DNA from: Grammothele lineata
Taxonomy: Eukaryota; Basidiomycota; Agaricomycetes; Polyporales; Polyporaceae
Direction: 5' to 3'
NCBI GenBank assembly: GCA_002150815.3
Contig: NDFF03000013.1
Span: 1 to 64,000 of the forward strand
DNA: 64,000 nt
A model generated the notes under the pieces. It saw only the letters and a list, made by a program, of their open reading frames with translations. It was not told the origin of the DNA and did not search any database. How positions within the stretch are numbered: position 1 is the stretch's first letter; each line of letters begins with the position of its first letter. A program made the position numbers and the translations under genes. Below are positions 20,554 through 30,369 of this stretch, in pieces.

Positions 20554-21336
20554 TCATAGAGGCCAAATATCGCTGTCTCCTTCTTCTGGAGTCCAGCCCC
20601 CCAACCGCTTGCCTGCGCTCCAAAGAGCTGGCCGACCTCGATCCCAATGCCTGGATCGCTCCCAGCGCGGTTCAATGGATCCATGCAGAAGACCAGTGGC
20701 GGATCCTAGAGCGGGATTGAAAACGAGAGTGCCTAGACCATCCGCATCGTCCAGTGGTTCGCGAATGGTTGTTTGCTCAGGTCTGACATGGACTTGAGTG
20801 TGTTCGGGTAGGTGTATGAGGGCGATAGGGACGGGAGAGGAGTAAGCTTGTAGTAGGGATGCTTGGGTGAATGGAGACGTAGACAGCAGCACGCCGACTA
20901 TGTCTTTCAGGCTATCGGCAGGGGGGTTTTGAAGTGCTGCGTCTTCGGGAGGGCATGCCGAAAACCGGAGTATCGTCCCTTCGAATTCACGAATGTAGCG
21001 CGGTCCAATCCTCTTCTCTTCAGCCTTGCATTGCGCGAGCACACGCACAGGCACTCGTCCGTGTTCGTGGCCCTGCGTTGTTAGACCAGCTGGTGCCCGT
21101 CCGGAGTGGCCAAGGCAACGAGTAGGAAGCCACCACCAGCCTTGTAGGTCGATGCCACCATCACCTTTTCCTCCGACACGATTCAGAGACATGGAAAGAT
21201 GCTCGCGAAGGACGGCGCATGATCGTTTCTCGAATGAGAGTCCCTTGGATACTGTTGATTGCGTGGAGCTACACCTGTGCGTGCCTACGGTGTGAGGAAA
21301 ATTCGAGCAGTAACTATGCCTGGGAGGGCGGAGCAT
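20554..21336 (-). CDS. RRG7-like mitochondrial protein with restriction-endonuclease-like fold (DUF2034)
   Basis: An open frame without clear introns gives about 260 residues from ATG 21336. The segment MSLNRVGGKGDGGIDLQGWW followed by RVLAQCKAEEKRIGPRYIRE carries the motif order G-D-G-G-I-D then Q-C-K, the active-site layout of restriction-endonuclease-like (PD-(D/E)xK) folds, and matches the fungal family named after yeast Rrg7, needed for respiratory growth. The N terminus from 21336 is basic, Ser/His-rich and lacks acids, as expected of a mitochondrial targeting peptide. An upstream in-frame ATG at 21432 would add 32 residues. The last 60 residues (WERSRHWDRGRPALWSAG) are less conserved. 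The family link rests on the GDGGID/QCK block; nuclease activity is not shown for the family. Confidence 0.72.
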   Translation of the reverse strand: MLRPPRHSYCSNFPHTVGTHRCSSTQSTVSKGLSFEKRSCAVLREHLSMSLNRVGGKGDGGIDLQGWWWLPTRCLGHSGRAPAGLTTQGHEHGRVPVRVLAQCKAEEKRIGPRYIREFEGTILRFSACPPEDAALQNPPADSLKDIVGVLLSTSPFTQASLLQAYSSPVPIALIHLPEHTQVHVRPEQTTIREPLDDADGLGTLVFNPALGSATGLLHGSIEPRWERSRHWDRGRPALWSAGKRLGGWTPEEGDSDIWPL

Positions 21337-21738
21337 GGCGGGCGATGAAGGAAATGGGGCGAGGTGAGAAACTCCCGCTCGTGCGCGGCGCGATGGTCTC
21401 CCTGCTGTGGCACGTGACTTATTCACGATCATTGTCGCGGCCTTTTTCCCGCGGATCCCTTGCTATTTACCAGACCACTATGCTCCTCTCTTCATCTCCC
21501 TGTACTCACGGGGCGCATATGGTCATTACACTTCCCTCAGTTCCAGAGGCTTCGACGGCGCGCGTCAACGCAAAGTGAACTTCGTACCCTCTTACACAAC
21601 GAGTTCAAGTTTGTTATGAATAGTCGCTGCGCGCCGAACCCTGTCAGCTGCGTGGGTTGCGCGGAGCCTGCCTGAGAACGAGGTACCATAAAGCTCAACC
21701 TGGAGGGCTTCCAGCTCCTTCTACGCAGTGCAGTCACT
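21337..21738. other. Divergent promoter region between the RRG7-like and S9 peptidase genes
   Basis: About 400 bp between two start codons facing away from each other. No further gene or clear TATA element is visible. Confidence 0.5.
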
Positions 21739-24251
21739 ATGCGCCCTTCTTCCTTGCTGGTGGCACTAGCTAGCTTTGCCTTAGGGGCCTTCGCTGACTC
21801 GCAGGCGGCCCTTAGCTCTCCGGAGAACTCGAACCGACATCCCTACGGTTTCTGGGACTCTCCGATTACTCCAGAGTCAATTGTACGCCAGGTAAGTACA
21901 GCCATAGAGCTCCGAGCTTCACATTGACGTTGGATGGGATGGCAGGGGACAACCATCGAAGACATCTTCGTCGACCGAGTCACAGGGAAGATCTACTACG
22001 TGGAAACGCAGAACGATGACGGTATGTTTCTTCTTACTGTATGCCGTCATACCCTCGGATCGAGCCTCGCCAACTTCCGGCTGTTGTCCCCATAGGAGGC
22101 CGAAACATCATCAAGGATTATGATACTCAAGAGCCCGTTCTCGACGGGCCTTATAACGTGCGCACCATGGTACACGAATATGGCGGTGGTCAAAGTGTCG
22201 CCTACAATGGGTCAATCTACTTCTCTAACCTCCCAAACAACCGGGTATACGAGATCAAGCCGAGCACGACGCAGCCCGTACCGGTAGTCCCCGGTACGTA
22301 TTCAGTATCCTGCGTTATTGTCTTGACTTTTTGACGTGCCAGACTTTGCAGAAAGGCGAGGGTGGCGCTATGCGGACTTCGATGTTCACCCAACTGTGCC
22401 ACGTCTCATGCTAGCCGTCCAAGAGAAGCACGGCCCGATAGTTGAAAATGTTTTGGCGGTAATCGATGTCAAGGCAGGAAGGGTGCAATCGTTCTTCAGC
22501 AATTTCATGTCGGGGAGCTCGTTGATTGACCGGCCACCGGATTTCGTTGATAGTGCCCGATTTAGTCCTGACGGGAAGCGAGTCATAGCACGAGGATGGT
22601 GCGTTCTCTTTGAGGCAGCAATGCTGGGTAGCCTGCTCACTAATAGACTTCGTCATAGGTGGCATCCCTATATGTCATTTGAAGCGAGCGAGTTGTGGTC
22701 CGCGGATGTCGAGGTCATTGACCGAGGCTTTGGACCAGAGCTGCGTACAGTGAACGAGCGCCGCATCGCAGGAGACCGCAATACAACTGCCATCGGTGAT
22801 CCGAAATGGATTAATTCCACCTTCCTCCTATTTACGAGCGACGTGGACGGATACATCAATCCATGGGTATACGATTTTGAAAAGGAAGAAAGTCGGCCGC
22901 TCGCTCTTTCCCCTATTCAGGAGGACTTTGGCGAGGCCACCTGGCGGCGTGAGTGCGCTCTGAACAGCTTATGAGCGTGTCCACTGACATCAATGATGTC
23001 ATGAATCCAGTCGGGATGTCCAACTCGGCAATTTTAAACGACACTCACGTCGTTTATTCCGCGTTCAGGAATGGCCGTTCACATTTCTACATCCTGGACA
23101 TCACGCACAGCTCCTTCGTAGATTACCCTGCGACATTCGCATACGCCAAGAAGCTCTGCAGCGTCTCCGTGGGCAAGATAGCCTTCATGGCCAAGTGGGA
23201 TGCTCAGAACGCATCGATTGAAACAGCGACGATCAGCGTAGCCTCAATTGACAGCGGAACTATCGATCGGCACTTGTGGTATTTGACCCGCGACCGCCTT
23301 GTTCCCTCTACATACATCTCTCGTCCCACCTCTTACGTCTTGGAAGATCCACTCACCGGCGATCCTGTGTATGTGACCTATTTCCCACCCACCAACCCTA
23401 GGTATACTGGCGGCCTACCCGGCGAACTCCCACCAGCAGTCATGAACGTACACGGAGGTCCTACAGGTTCAGCTCCGGTAGGGCTATGGTGGGAGGCGCA
23501 AGTGTTCACGAGCAGGGGCTTCGCGTGGTAAGTTTGCTGTTACTGTTATACTCTTCGACCTTCTGATGCCATGTTTTCTCATCATGCCTGAAAGGGTGAA
23601 CATTGACTATGGCGGCTCGATGAACTATGGACGCAAGTACCGGGAGCGCCTCCTCGGCCAATGGGGACTCGTGGACGTTCGCGACTGCGTCACTACCGTG
23701 CGCGAACTTGGCGCGAGAGGCCTCCTCGACCCGGCGCGTGCCATGATCCGTGGTGGGAGCGCTGGGGGATTCACTACTTTGGCCGCACTAGCAACTGTTC
23801 CAGACGTGTTTGCTGCAGGCACATCGATGTTTGGCGTGTCAGACTTGCGCACGCTTCAAGCTGTCATACACAAGTTTGAAAGCCACTACTTGCTCAAATA
23901 CGTAGGCGGCACACCTGAGACGGACCCCGAACGGTGGTGGGCACGTTCTCCGATCTCGCGGGCACAGGATATCAAGGCGCCGTTGCTGGTGAATGGAAAA
24001 TAGCATCTAACCCAGTCGTTAGGGCTAACTTGTTGACGTTACCGCAGATTCTGCAAGGCGCTGAAGACACGGTCGTGCCGGTGGACCAAGCGACAGGCAT
24101 GCTCGAGACAATTCGGAAGAACAATGGCACAGCAGAGCTTCATATCTTTGAGGGCGAAGGGCATGGCTGGCGGCAAGCGAGCACCATTCGCACCGCGTTA
24201 ACCAGAGAGCTGGAGTGGTACCAGGGTGTTTTGAACGGCACGATCCGTTAA
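21739..24251 (+). CDS. Secreted serine peptidase of family S9 (prolyl oligopeptidase / acylaminoacyl-peptidase type)
   Basis: About nine exons encode roughly 690 residues. Residues 1-19 form a signal peptide (MRPSSLLVALASFALGAFA). The N-terminal half has repeated blade-like strands of a beta-propeller (YYVETQNDD, MVHEYGGGQSVAYNG, ARFSPDGKRVIARG). The C-terminal alpha/beta-hydrolase domain starts near PPAVMNVHGGPTGSAP; the nucleophile lies in MIRGGSAGGFTTLA (Ser codon 23758-23760), the acid in GAEDTVVPVDQA, and the His in EGEGHGWRQ. Motifs and order fit S9C-like dipeptidyl/acylaminoacyl peptidases. One splice joins APLL to ILQGAED across 23992-24047. The enzyme would release short peptides from N termini outside the cell or in the secretory route. 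All three catalytic residues are intact. Confidence 0.92.
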
Positions 24252-25524
24252 AACAACGGGCGTGATGCAGATTTGATTGCTCGTGACATGCCTTACATTT
24301 TCCCTCATGATAAACGGGTTACATGTATACGTAGATGTATGATATGTGGATGTATGAAGTGGAGCATACGGAGGGGAACGCGAGAACTCTTGGGCCCGCT
24401 TTGCGCCACTTCGCGTACTTTTCGGCTATCCCCCGGACCGTCGGTCCGTGAAGTTCCCTTCATCTGGAGATGGGAATGCCGCACCCATCCTTCCGGCGCC
24501 AATTAGCAGTCGCCACGCCAAGCTAGCAAGAGTCGAAAGCCAATTTTTTTCCTCGCTCATCTCCCTCGCGTTCACGAACAGCGCTGATACACTTTGTGCT
24601 TTTTTCCAAGTGATATGGATGCTAAGCTAACAAAACCATATGCGATGCCCAGGACTCCCCTCGCATCATAGCAACCAGACTCAATCGGTGCGAATTGAGG
24701 CGGTTTTCCGACGATCAACTTCTACGAGCCCGGGTCAGAGTCTAGAGAGTGTACAGGCCATTACGTCCATTGGTCAGTAAATCTTTTAAAGAACGTCACT
24801 AGCCGCATACCTTGAGACTGGAGCATGAGATTGGCTGACATGTCTATACAGCATGCCTAGTAACGAACCAGCGACATCATTCCTGGAATTGTCCACTGGC
24901 AACCCTAGGCTCACGGCTGAACTGCCGTGACACGGTCCATGTCAAGTTATTATACCCAAACGCTCTTGTAACTTTCATGTCGAGTACGTCGTCTTAATCA
25001 TTGCGCATGCGGAGTTTCTACTATTGGGATCCAGCCCGAGGCTCATGCATACGCTCTGACCGAACGTCTGCCAGTGCTGACACACTTCCCCCCAGGCCGT
25101 CTCCACAACGCACTGTGCAGACGATGTAACCCTCGAGCGATTGTTCCAAGGCGTTAGTCCTATCAGGCTCCCGAGCACGCAAGGATGTTACATATCGAGG
25201 ACTGGACAAGTCACCCGGCGGACATTCGTCTCCGACCGACCGGCCGCCAACGCTCTTTGTCTATGTGCGCCTAAATCATCTAGACACTCTCGACCAGTTG
25301 TGGCACTCGGCAAGACGCGTCGAATAGGCGCCTCGTCGACTATCCGGACCGTGTCGCGTCCCGTCTCTCTCTCTCCAAGCCCTCTCCAACCGCCGAGCTG
25401 GTCGTGCAGTGTGCGCCGGCTTCACTCACCTGTTCGACTCCGGATATCCTCTTCCTGCCGACGCGTGCGACTACCCTCCGCCATCCACCATCATTGCCCC
25501 ACATACCCACAACCACGACAAGTT
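24252..25524. other. Intergenic region without a supported gene
   Basis: Includes the 3' region of the S9 peptidase. Between 25141 and 25524 a plus-strand frame is open upstream of and in frame with the next gene, but it is Arg/Ser/Pro-rich and reads like untranslated leader. Confidence 0.5.
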
Positions 25525-25878
25525 ATGCCGGTCGAGCGCAACACTGATACCCACAACCACCGTCGTGCCCGCCGCGCCCCGGCTTATTCCCGCCCTCGCT
25601 ACGATGAAAACCAGTTTCCCTCCGATCATCCTTTTACGACCCCTCGTCTGCGCCGCCGCCAGAGCCGGCGCATGACCCTCGGAGACACGGTCAATACCCT
25701 CTTCCTCGACACATGCATGGACGAACAAGACGAGGTCTCGGTCCAGGCGACCCCGGATCCTATCCTCACCCCGGGCCTTACTACTCCACAGGAGGGAGCA
25801 GAGATGGCCGCTGGCGGCCCGGGCCCCTTGCGCGTTGACCGCGCCTCCCAAACAACCGTGGAGAGTGCCACGGCCTGA
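25525..25878 (+). CDS. Small hypothetical protein
   Basis: From ATG 25525 the frame gives 117 residues: a basic, Arg/His-rich start (THNHRRARRAPAYSRPRYDE), a second basic patch RLRRRQSRRMTLGDTVNTLF, then an acidic, Thr/Pro-rich tail. No family is recognised. The start was chosen because sequence upstream in the same frame looks non-coding in composition. There is no splice evidence. The mixture of basic then acidic disordered segments is common in fungal orphan proteins, so a chance open frame remains possible. Confidence 0.45.
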   Translation: MPVERNTDTHNHRRARRAPAYSRPRYDENQFPSDHPFTTPRLRRRQSRRMTLGDTVNTLFLDTCMDEQDEVSVQATPDPILTPGLTTPQEGAEMAAGGPGPLRVDRASQTTVESATA

Positions 25879-26509
25879 GGTGGTTGTGCACCTCCTTGGA
25901 CCAAGAGGCCTCTGGAGTACTCTGTCCGGATGGACCGAGAAAGGCTCAACGGTCGCGTCGCAGGGTATGGACAAGCTTTCTGCTATTGGGGGCCAAGTTA
26001 CTGTCTAGCGATACCCGTGCATATTTCTGCCTGCACAGCGTCCTCATCACCACACATCCACTATCCCATATTCACGCTATCGCACGCTATGTCCATCCTC
26101 CCCACATCTTATATGTATGCTATCCACCACACGCTTTCTGTCGCACTATTACCGTCTCGAATTCTGTGCTATTTACCGTGCTCATGTTGTATCCTCATTT
26201 CCTACTACGTTATAGAAGTGCTTCATCCAAACCGTTCTGTCATAGGGGTCTAATCTCTGGATGAGCCATCTTCGTGATGCTTCGGTCACGCCTATTGCAA
26301 AAAGGCAGTTTAAGAAGTCACGACTTCAGTAATTTAGCGGCAGGGATCGAAACGTGCTGCAGTACACAAGTTCAAGTCCGATTTTATGATTGTACAACAA
26401 AGCCCCAGACACAAGTATTTCCCACTTCCTCTCTGCGTGTAAGCTGTCATTCGAGTCCATTCCATCTTATTTCAAACTACCGGCTGTAACGCAATTGTCA
26501 GCATGATGT
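25879..26509. other. Intergenic region between convergent genes
   Basis: About 630 bp, locally AT-richer and pyrimidine-rich near 26030-26200. No gene, repeat or tRNA was found. Confidence 0.55.
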
Positions 26510-27258
26510 TTAGCTAGCGAGAGCCGTCGCCACTCGCCCAAAGTTCCCGAGCTGGCCACGGATAGCGTCAGACACCTTGTCCGCTGTGCTATCATCCTGA
26601 GAAAACATAATGAAATTAGCGAAATCCTTCATCAAAATCGGCGTCATACGATCCGACGCACAATGTTGTAGCCCGCCTTCTGCGCGGCGTACTCGACGCC
26701 CTTCTCGAGCCAGTCACCGCCCCCGGTGGAGCCCGCGCCGTACTGGGAGTTCCCGTACGCGTTCGACTCGGACGAGTCCTTGCGGTCACGGTCGGTGTTG
26801 CTAGAACCGTAGCTGTTCTCGTTGCTGTCGCGGCGTGACTCGCCGTAGCTGTCGCTGTTCCCACGCGAGCCATAGCTATCGTTGTTGCTGCCGTACGAGT
26901 CGTTGTCCCGACGGCCGGAAGAGCCGTGTGAGTCCGAGCTGTCTTTGTCGTCTCGGCTCGAGCCGTAGGTGTTGCCCGAGGAGCCATAGGTGTTGTCCGA
27001 GCGGTCGCGGTCACCGCTGGAGCCATACGAGTCGTTGCGGTCGTTGCGGTCGCTACGGTCGTTGGAACCGTAGGAGTTGCTAGACCCGTACGAGTCGCCA
27101 CGGTCGTTGGAACCGTAGGAATCGTTGTTACTGGAGCCGTACGAGTCGTTATTGCTGGACCCGTATGAGTCGTTGTTACGCGATCCGTACGAGTCTGAGT
27201 CGTCGCGGCGGTCGCTGCGACCGTACGAGTCGTTGTCACGGTCTCCGTAGCCAGACAT
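26510..27258 (-). CDS. Disordered DSYGSS-repeat protein with conserved C-terminal helix
   Basis: Two exons encode about 230 residues. Residues 1-155 are made almost wholly of Ser, Tyr, Gly, Asp, Asn and Arg in imperfect repeats of the type NNDSYGSS. A short globular end follows: GGDWLEKGVEYAAQKAGYNI, an intron (GTGCGT...TCTCAG), then DDSTADKVSDAIRGQLGNF and the stop. Similar proteins with the DWLEKGV-x-AAxKAGY ending occur across fungi without assigned function. The Tyr-rich spacing resembles low-complexity domains that form condensates, and the composition resembles hydrophilic stress proteins; both ideas are inference. A good TATA box lies about 98 bp upstream of the ATG, so expression may be strong or inducible. 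Confidence 0.82.
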
Positions 27259-28081
27259 GATGGTAGGATTAAGGCAGGTGGAAGAGTGGGTGGCAGAGGG
27301 GAGAAGGATTCGAAACTAGAGGGCTTGCCTCATCGAGAGACGGAGCAGACGGATTTATAGCCTTCGAGAGCGTTGTGGAGTCGACCATTCTAGGGTGACG
27401 TATGGCAGGAACGGGGCAGGTGGTCGGTCAGGCACAGCCACCTGCGAGTGATAATTGGTATTCGACGCCACTGGACCTCGGTAATGAAGAGGCAAAGGCC
27501 GCTCGGGGCCCCAAGATTCTGGGAAGTCCTCGAATGCAGGCTAATTGACGAGCACGCGGTCGCGGGAGGCTGGGCGAGGTGATGATCGGGACTACTCCGG
27601 CCAACGTGCGCCCCGGGAAGAGGTACAAGGGGATGCCTGAACATATCGCGCGACGCTCTCGAGCGCCCTGTGACGTTGACGGGAGCAGGAACGATGCTTG
27701 GCTCGCGACTATTTGGGAAGTCGAGGCGGCGCATTCGAGCACGCTCGTTCGCATCATCCGACAGGGCGATGCGACCTTCCCCGTCTCTTCGGCGTGTCCG
27801 TCCGTCCGTGCCAGGATTCGAACTCCGAAGCGAGTATCGGGCGTGAGCCCGTCGACGTCATGGGTCATGTCTCGCACGGATTCATCATCCTGGGATCACG
27901 CAATCAGCATATGGCGCATCAACCACGAAAGACCAGACGGCGGGAAGGAAACTCCGAGGAATCGCTCGTGAAGTTGAATCCATGCAAATATCCGTGTATA
28001 TCTAGCTCCTATATCATACACAGCTCCGTACCGGGAATATCGTGAAAGGTCTATGCGATGGCTAAACCACTTCTGCAACGA
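27259..28081. other. Intergenic region between two minus-strand genes
   Basis: Holds the TATA-type promoter of the DSYGSS gene at its left end. A tRNA-like T-loop sequence near 27815-27890 was examined and rejected. Nothing else is visible. Confidence 0.55.
27354..27361 (-). promoter_or_regulatory. Probable TATA box of the DSYGSS-repeat gene
   Basis: The minus strand reads GGCTATAAATCC, centred about 98 bp upstream of the ATG at 27258, a normal distance for a fungal TATA-driven gene with a short leader. Position and match are the only evidence. Confidence 0.5.
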
Positions 28082-29982
28082 CTAGAGGCCACCGAAAGGG
28101 AGGCGCTCCGACATAGCGCTAGCGTTGAGTGCGAGGGGCACATCCGCGAGCCACCGGGAGATGAGGTCCTGTCAGAGAATGTCAGCGAACAACAGTCAAG
28201 CGTGGAAACATCATCAGTACGTACCAGAGACGCGTCAGGCTGGTCGAACGGAACCATGTGTCTATCGTGGGAGTCAGAAGGGGCGACGTAGCGAACACAG
28301 GTAAGAACGTACCCAGCAGCGTGGACCTGGACGTAAGTGATGTTGCCCGCGGTGAAGCCGTCACCACCCGCACTGCGCACCCAGCCGGAGAGGTCGCCCT
28401 TGCTGAGGGTCACCCAAGGCTGCTTCGTCGTCTTGGAGAACTCATCCTGGAACTTGGTCTCCAGCGCCTCGATCCAACGCTCGTTACCCTATGGGAACAC
28501 ACGCGTCAGCGCAGGCCACAATGCAGGCAAAGAAGATACGCACGATGTAGTTGCACGCCATGTCCGCGTCACCAGCGTAGATGAGCAGACGGATACCGTC
28601 CTCGACTAGCTCGGGGAGAAGCTTCGCGCGGTTGCGCGCGCCGTCACCCTGGAGCGCGAACGCCTGGTTGACCTCCATGTTGCAGCTCTGGAACTGGATG
28701 GACGGGTTCACGCCAAGTGCCTTCTTGGTCGCCGGAAGGTTCATCCACGTGTCAATCCATTGCAGCTCCTTGTAACACAAATCGCCGTCTTTGGAACGAT
28801 CGCAGTCCCGGCGCACGTCGTACACGTTCTTGCCAGTCTCTGCAACACAAATGTCAGAAAGGTGTGCTGGTATAATTACAAAGCTTGACATACGCATAAC
28901 GGGGCCCATGAGCTGGCTGTTGCAGTAGAGCAGGGCGGGAACGCAGGTGAACTTGGAGTCGAAGTTGTAGCAGCTCTGAACGAGACGCTGGCACGTCGGG
29001 ACCTTGGTGCGCAGCGCCTGGCACTGCGGGCCATCCGCGTCAGGGAACACGGGGAACTCGCCCTCGCACGCTGCGTCGGGCACGCTCGCCATCTGCACGA
29101 GCGGATCCGTGATACCGTTGCCGATCATAATCGACGCAAGGTTGATGTGGACGAGACCGGGCGCAGCGAGCTCGGAGCTGCGCTTGAGCGCCTGGTTGTG
29201 GTGGTGAACGGCGCTCGCAATGCTCGGCGCGTACATGCCGCCGTAGCTCTCCGCAGCGATGTGGAAGGGGAGCTTCTGGAACTTGGGGAAGCGGGCGAGG
29301 AAGAGCTCGAGGAACGCGTACACGTCCTCGGCCGCGACGGGGGAGGTGTTGACGGACGTGCTTCCGTCCGCGTACGAGTAGCCGACGTTGACGGGTTGGT
29401 CGAGGAAGACGACATTCGCGGACTCGGTCCACGAGTGCGGGTTGTAGGTCACGTTGGTACCCTCATCCGAGATGCGGCACGGGCCGAGCTCAAAGAGCAG
29501 GCCCGTCGTCGACGAGCAGCCGGGGCCACCGTTGAGCCACAGGACGAGTGGGGCTTCGTCCGGGTTGTGGCGCGCCTCGAAGAACCAGAAGAAGAGGTGT
29601 TTGTCGTCCGCAATGTCGAGGTAACCCGAGGCCTGCTTGACGGCAGGGTCGCACAGAGACGGTTCCGTAACGCGGAGTTGGTGCTCGTGGAATGCGGGGT
29701 GCGAGACGAGCTCGTCTGCGTCGAAATTGTTGGCGTGATGAGGGGTACACGAGCCAGAAAGCACTCACATGTAATGTCATGCTCTTTAATGAACTCCTTC
29801 CCGTTGTCGACCCACTTCATGACGCGTTCGGCGCCCTTGTGGATCGCGTCCTCGGCGGCATGCTGCCAGTCCTTGGAGAGACGAGAGAAGTCGTCGAGGA
29901 GGACTTGCTCGCTCGTTGGCACAGAGAGCACCGCCGTAGCAGCAACGATTAGAGGGAGAAGAGTGGTTGTCAGCGCCCTCAT
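28082..29982 (-). CDS. Secreted or vacuolar serine carboxypeptidase, family S10 (copy 1)
   Basis: About seven exons encode roughly 530 residues. The start at 29982 gives a signal peptide (MRALTTTLLPLIVAATAVLS), followed by a propeptide-like helix region. S10 motifs follow in order: LVLWLNGGPGCSSTTGLLFE (oxyanion region with the conserved Cys), FLDQPVNVGYSYAD, the nucleophile in AAESYGGMYAPS, the catalytic Asp in LLIYAGDADMACNYI, and the His in HMVPFDQP. The gene ends DLISRWLADVPLALN...GGL. Carboxypeptidases of this type remove C-terminal residues at acidic pH. It shares intron positions and much sequence with the second S10 gene at 36691-38495, so the two are paralogues. Every catalytic residue is present. 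Confidence 0.93.
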
Positions 29983-30369
29983 GGTCGTGGTTGTCGAGAA
30001 GGAAGGGCCGTAGCGGCGCAGGATACGCGTGTGTTCGCAAGTGCCGCCCGTCTCGAGACGCGGGCACCCCGAGTTGGAAGCTGGAAGTTGGAAGTTACGT
30101 CAGAGGCGCACGTGATGCAGAAGCCGATCGGTGCGGTCCTCTCGAGTCTCGACGGAACCCGGCGAGAACTCGACCCAATTGTCACCATCAGGGTCAAGAG
30201 CTGGATCAGCGTTGTAGGACACTATGGTACTCTTTATAGCCAGAGAAGTTCGTCATTGTCATTCCCTATCCAGTCCTACACTGATACAGTCAACTTGGGG
30301 CTAAGTACTAAGTACGCTTCACTTCAGCCTCCACCGTGAACTCCTCCCATCGCGCAGGTTTCCCACTTC
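29983..30369. other. Promoter region of carboxypeptidase copy 1 and 3' end of GH95 gene
   Basis: About 390 bp. A TATA-like element on the minus strand lies at 30232-30240. Nothing else is visible. Confidence 0.55.
30232..30240 (-). promoter_or_regulatory. Possible TATA box of carboxypeptidase copy 1
   Basis: The minus strand reads GGCTATAAAGAG about 250 bp upstream of the ATG at 29982. The element is a good match, but the implied leader of about 200 nt is long, so assignment is uncertain. Confidence 0.35.

Noticed and set aside
27815..27890. Possible minus-strand tRNA around a GTTCGAAT T-loop
   Set aside because: The T-stem does not pair, no D-arm is present and the acceptor stem has a mismatch.
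29147..30013. A 288-codon open frame on the plus strand
   Set aside because: It is an antisense shadow of carboxypeptidase copy 1.
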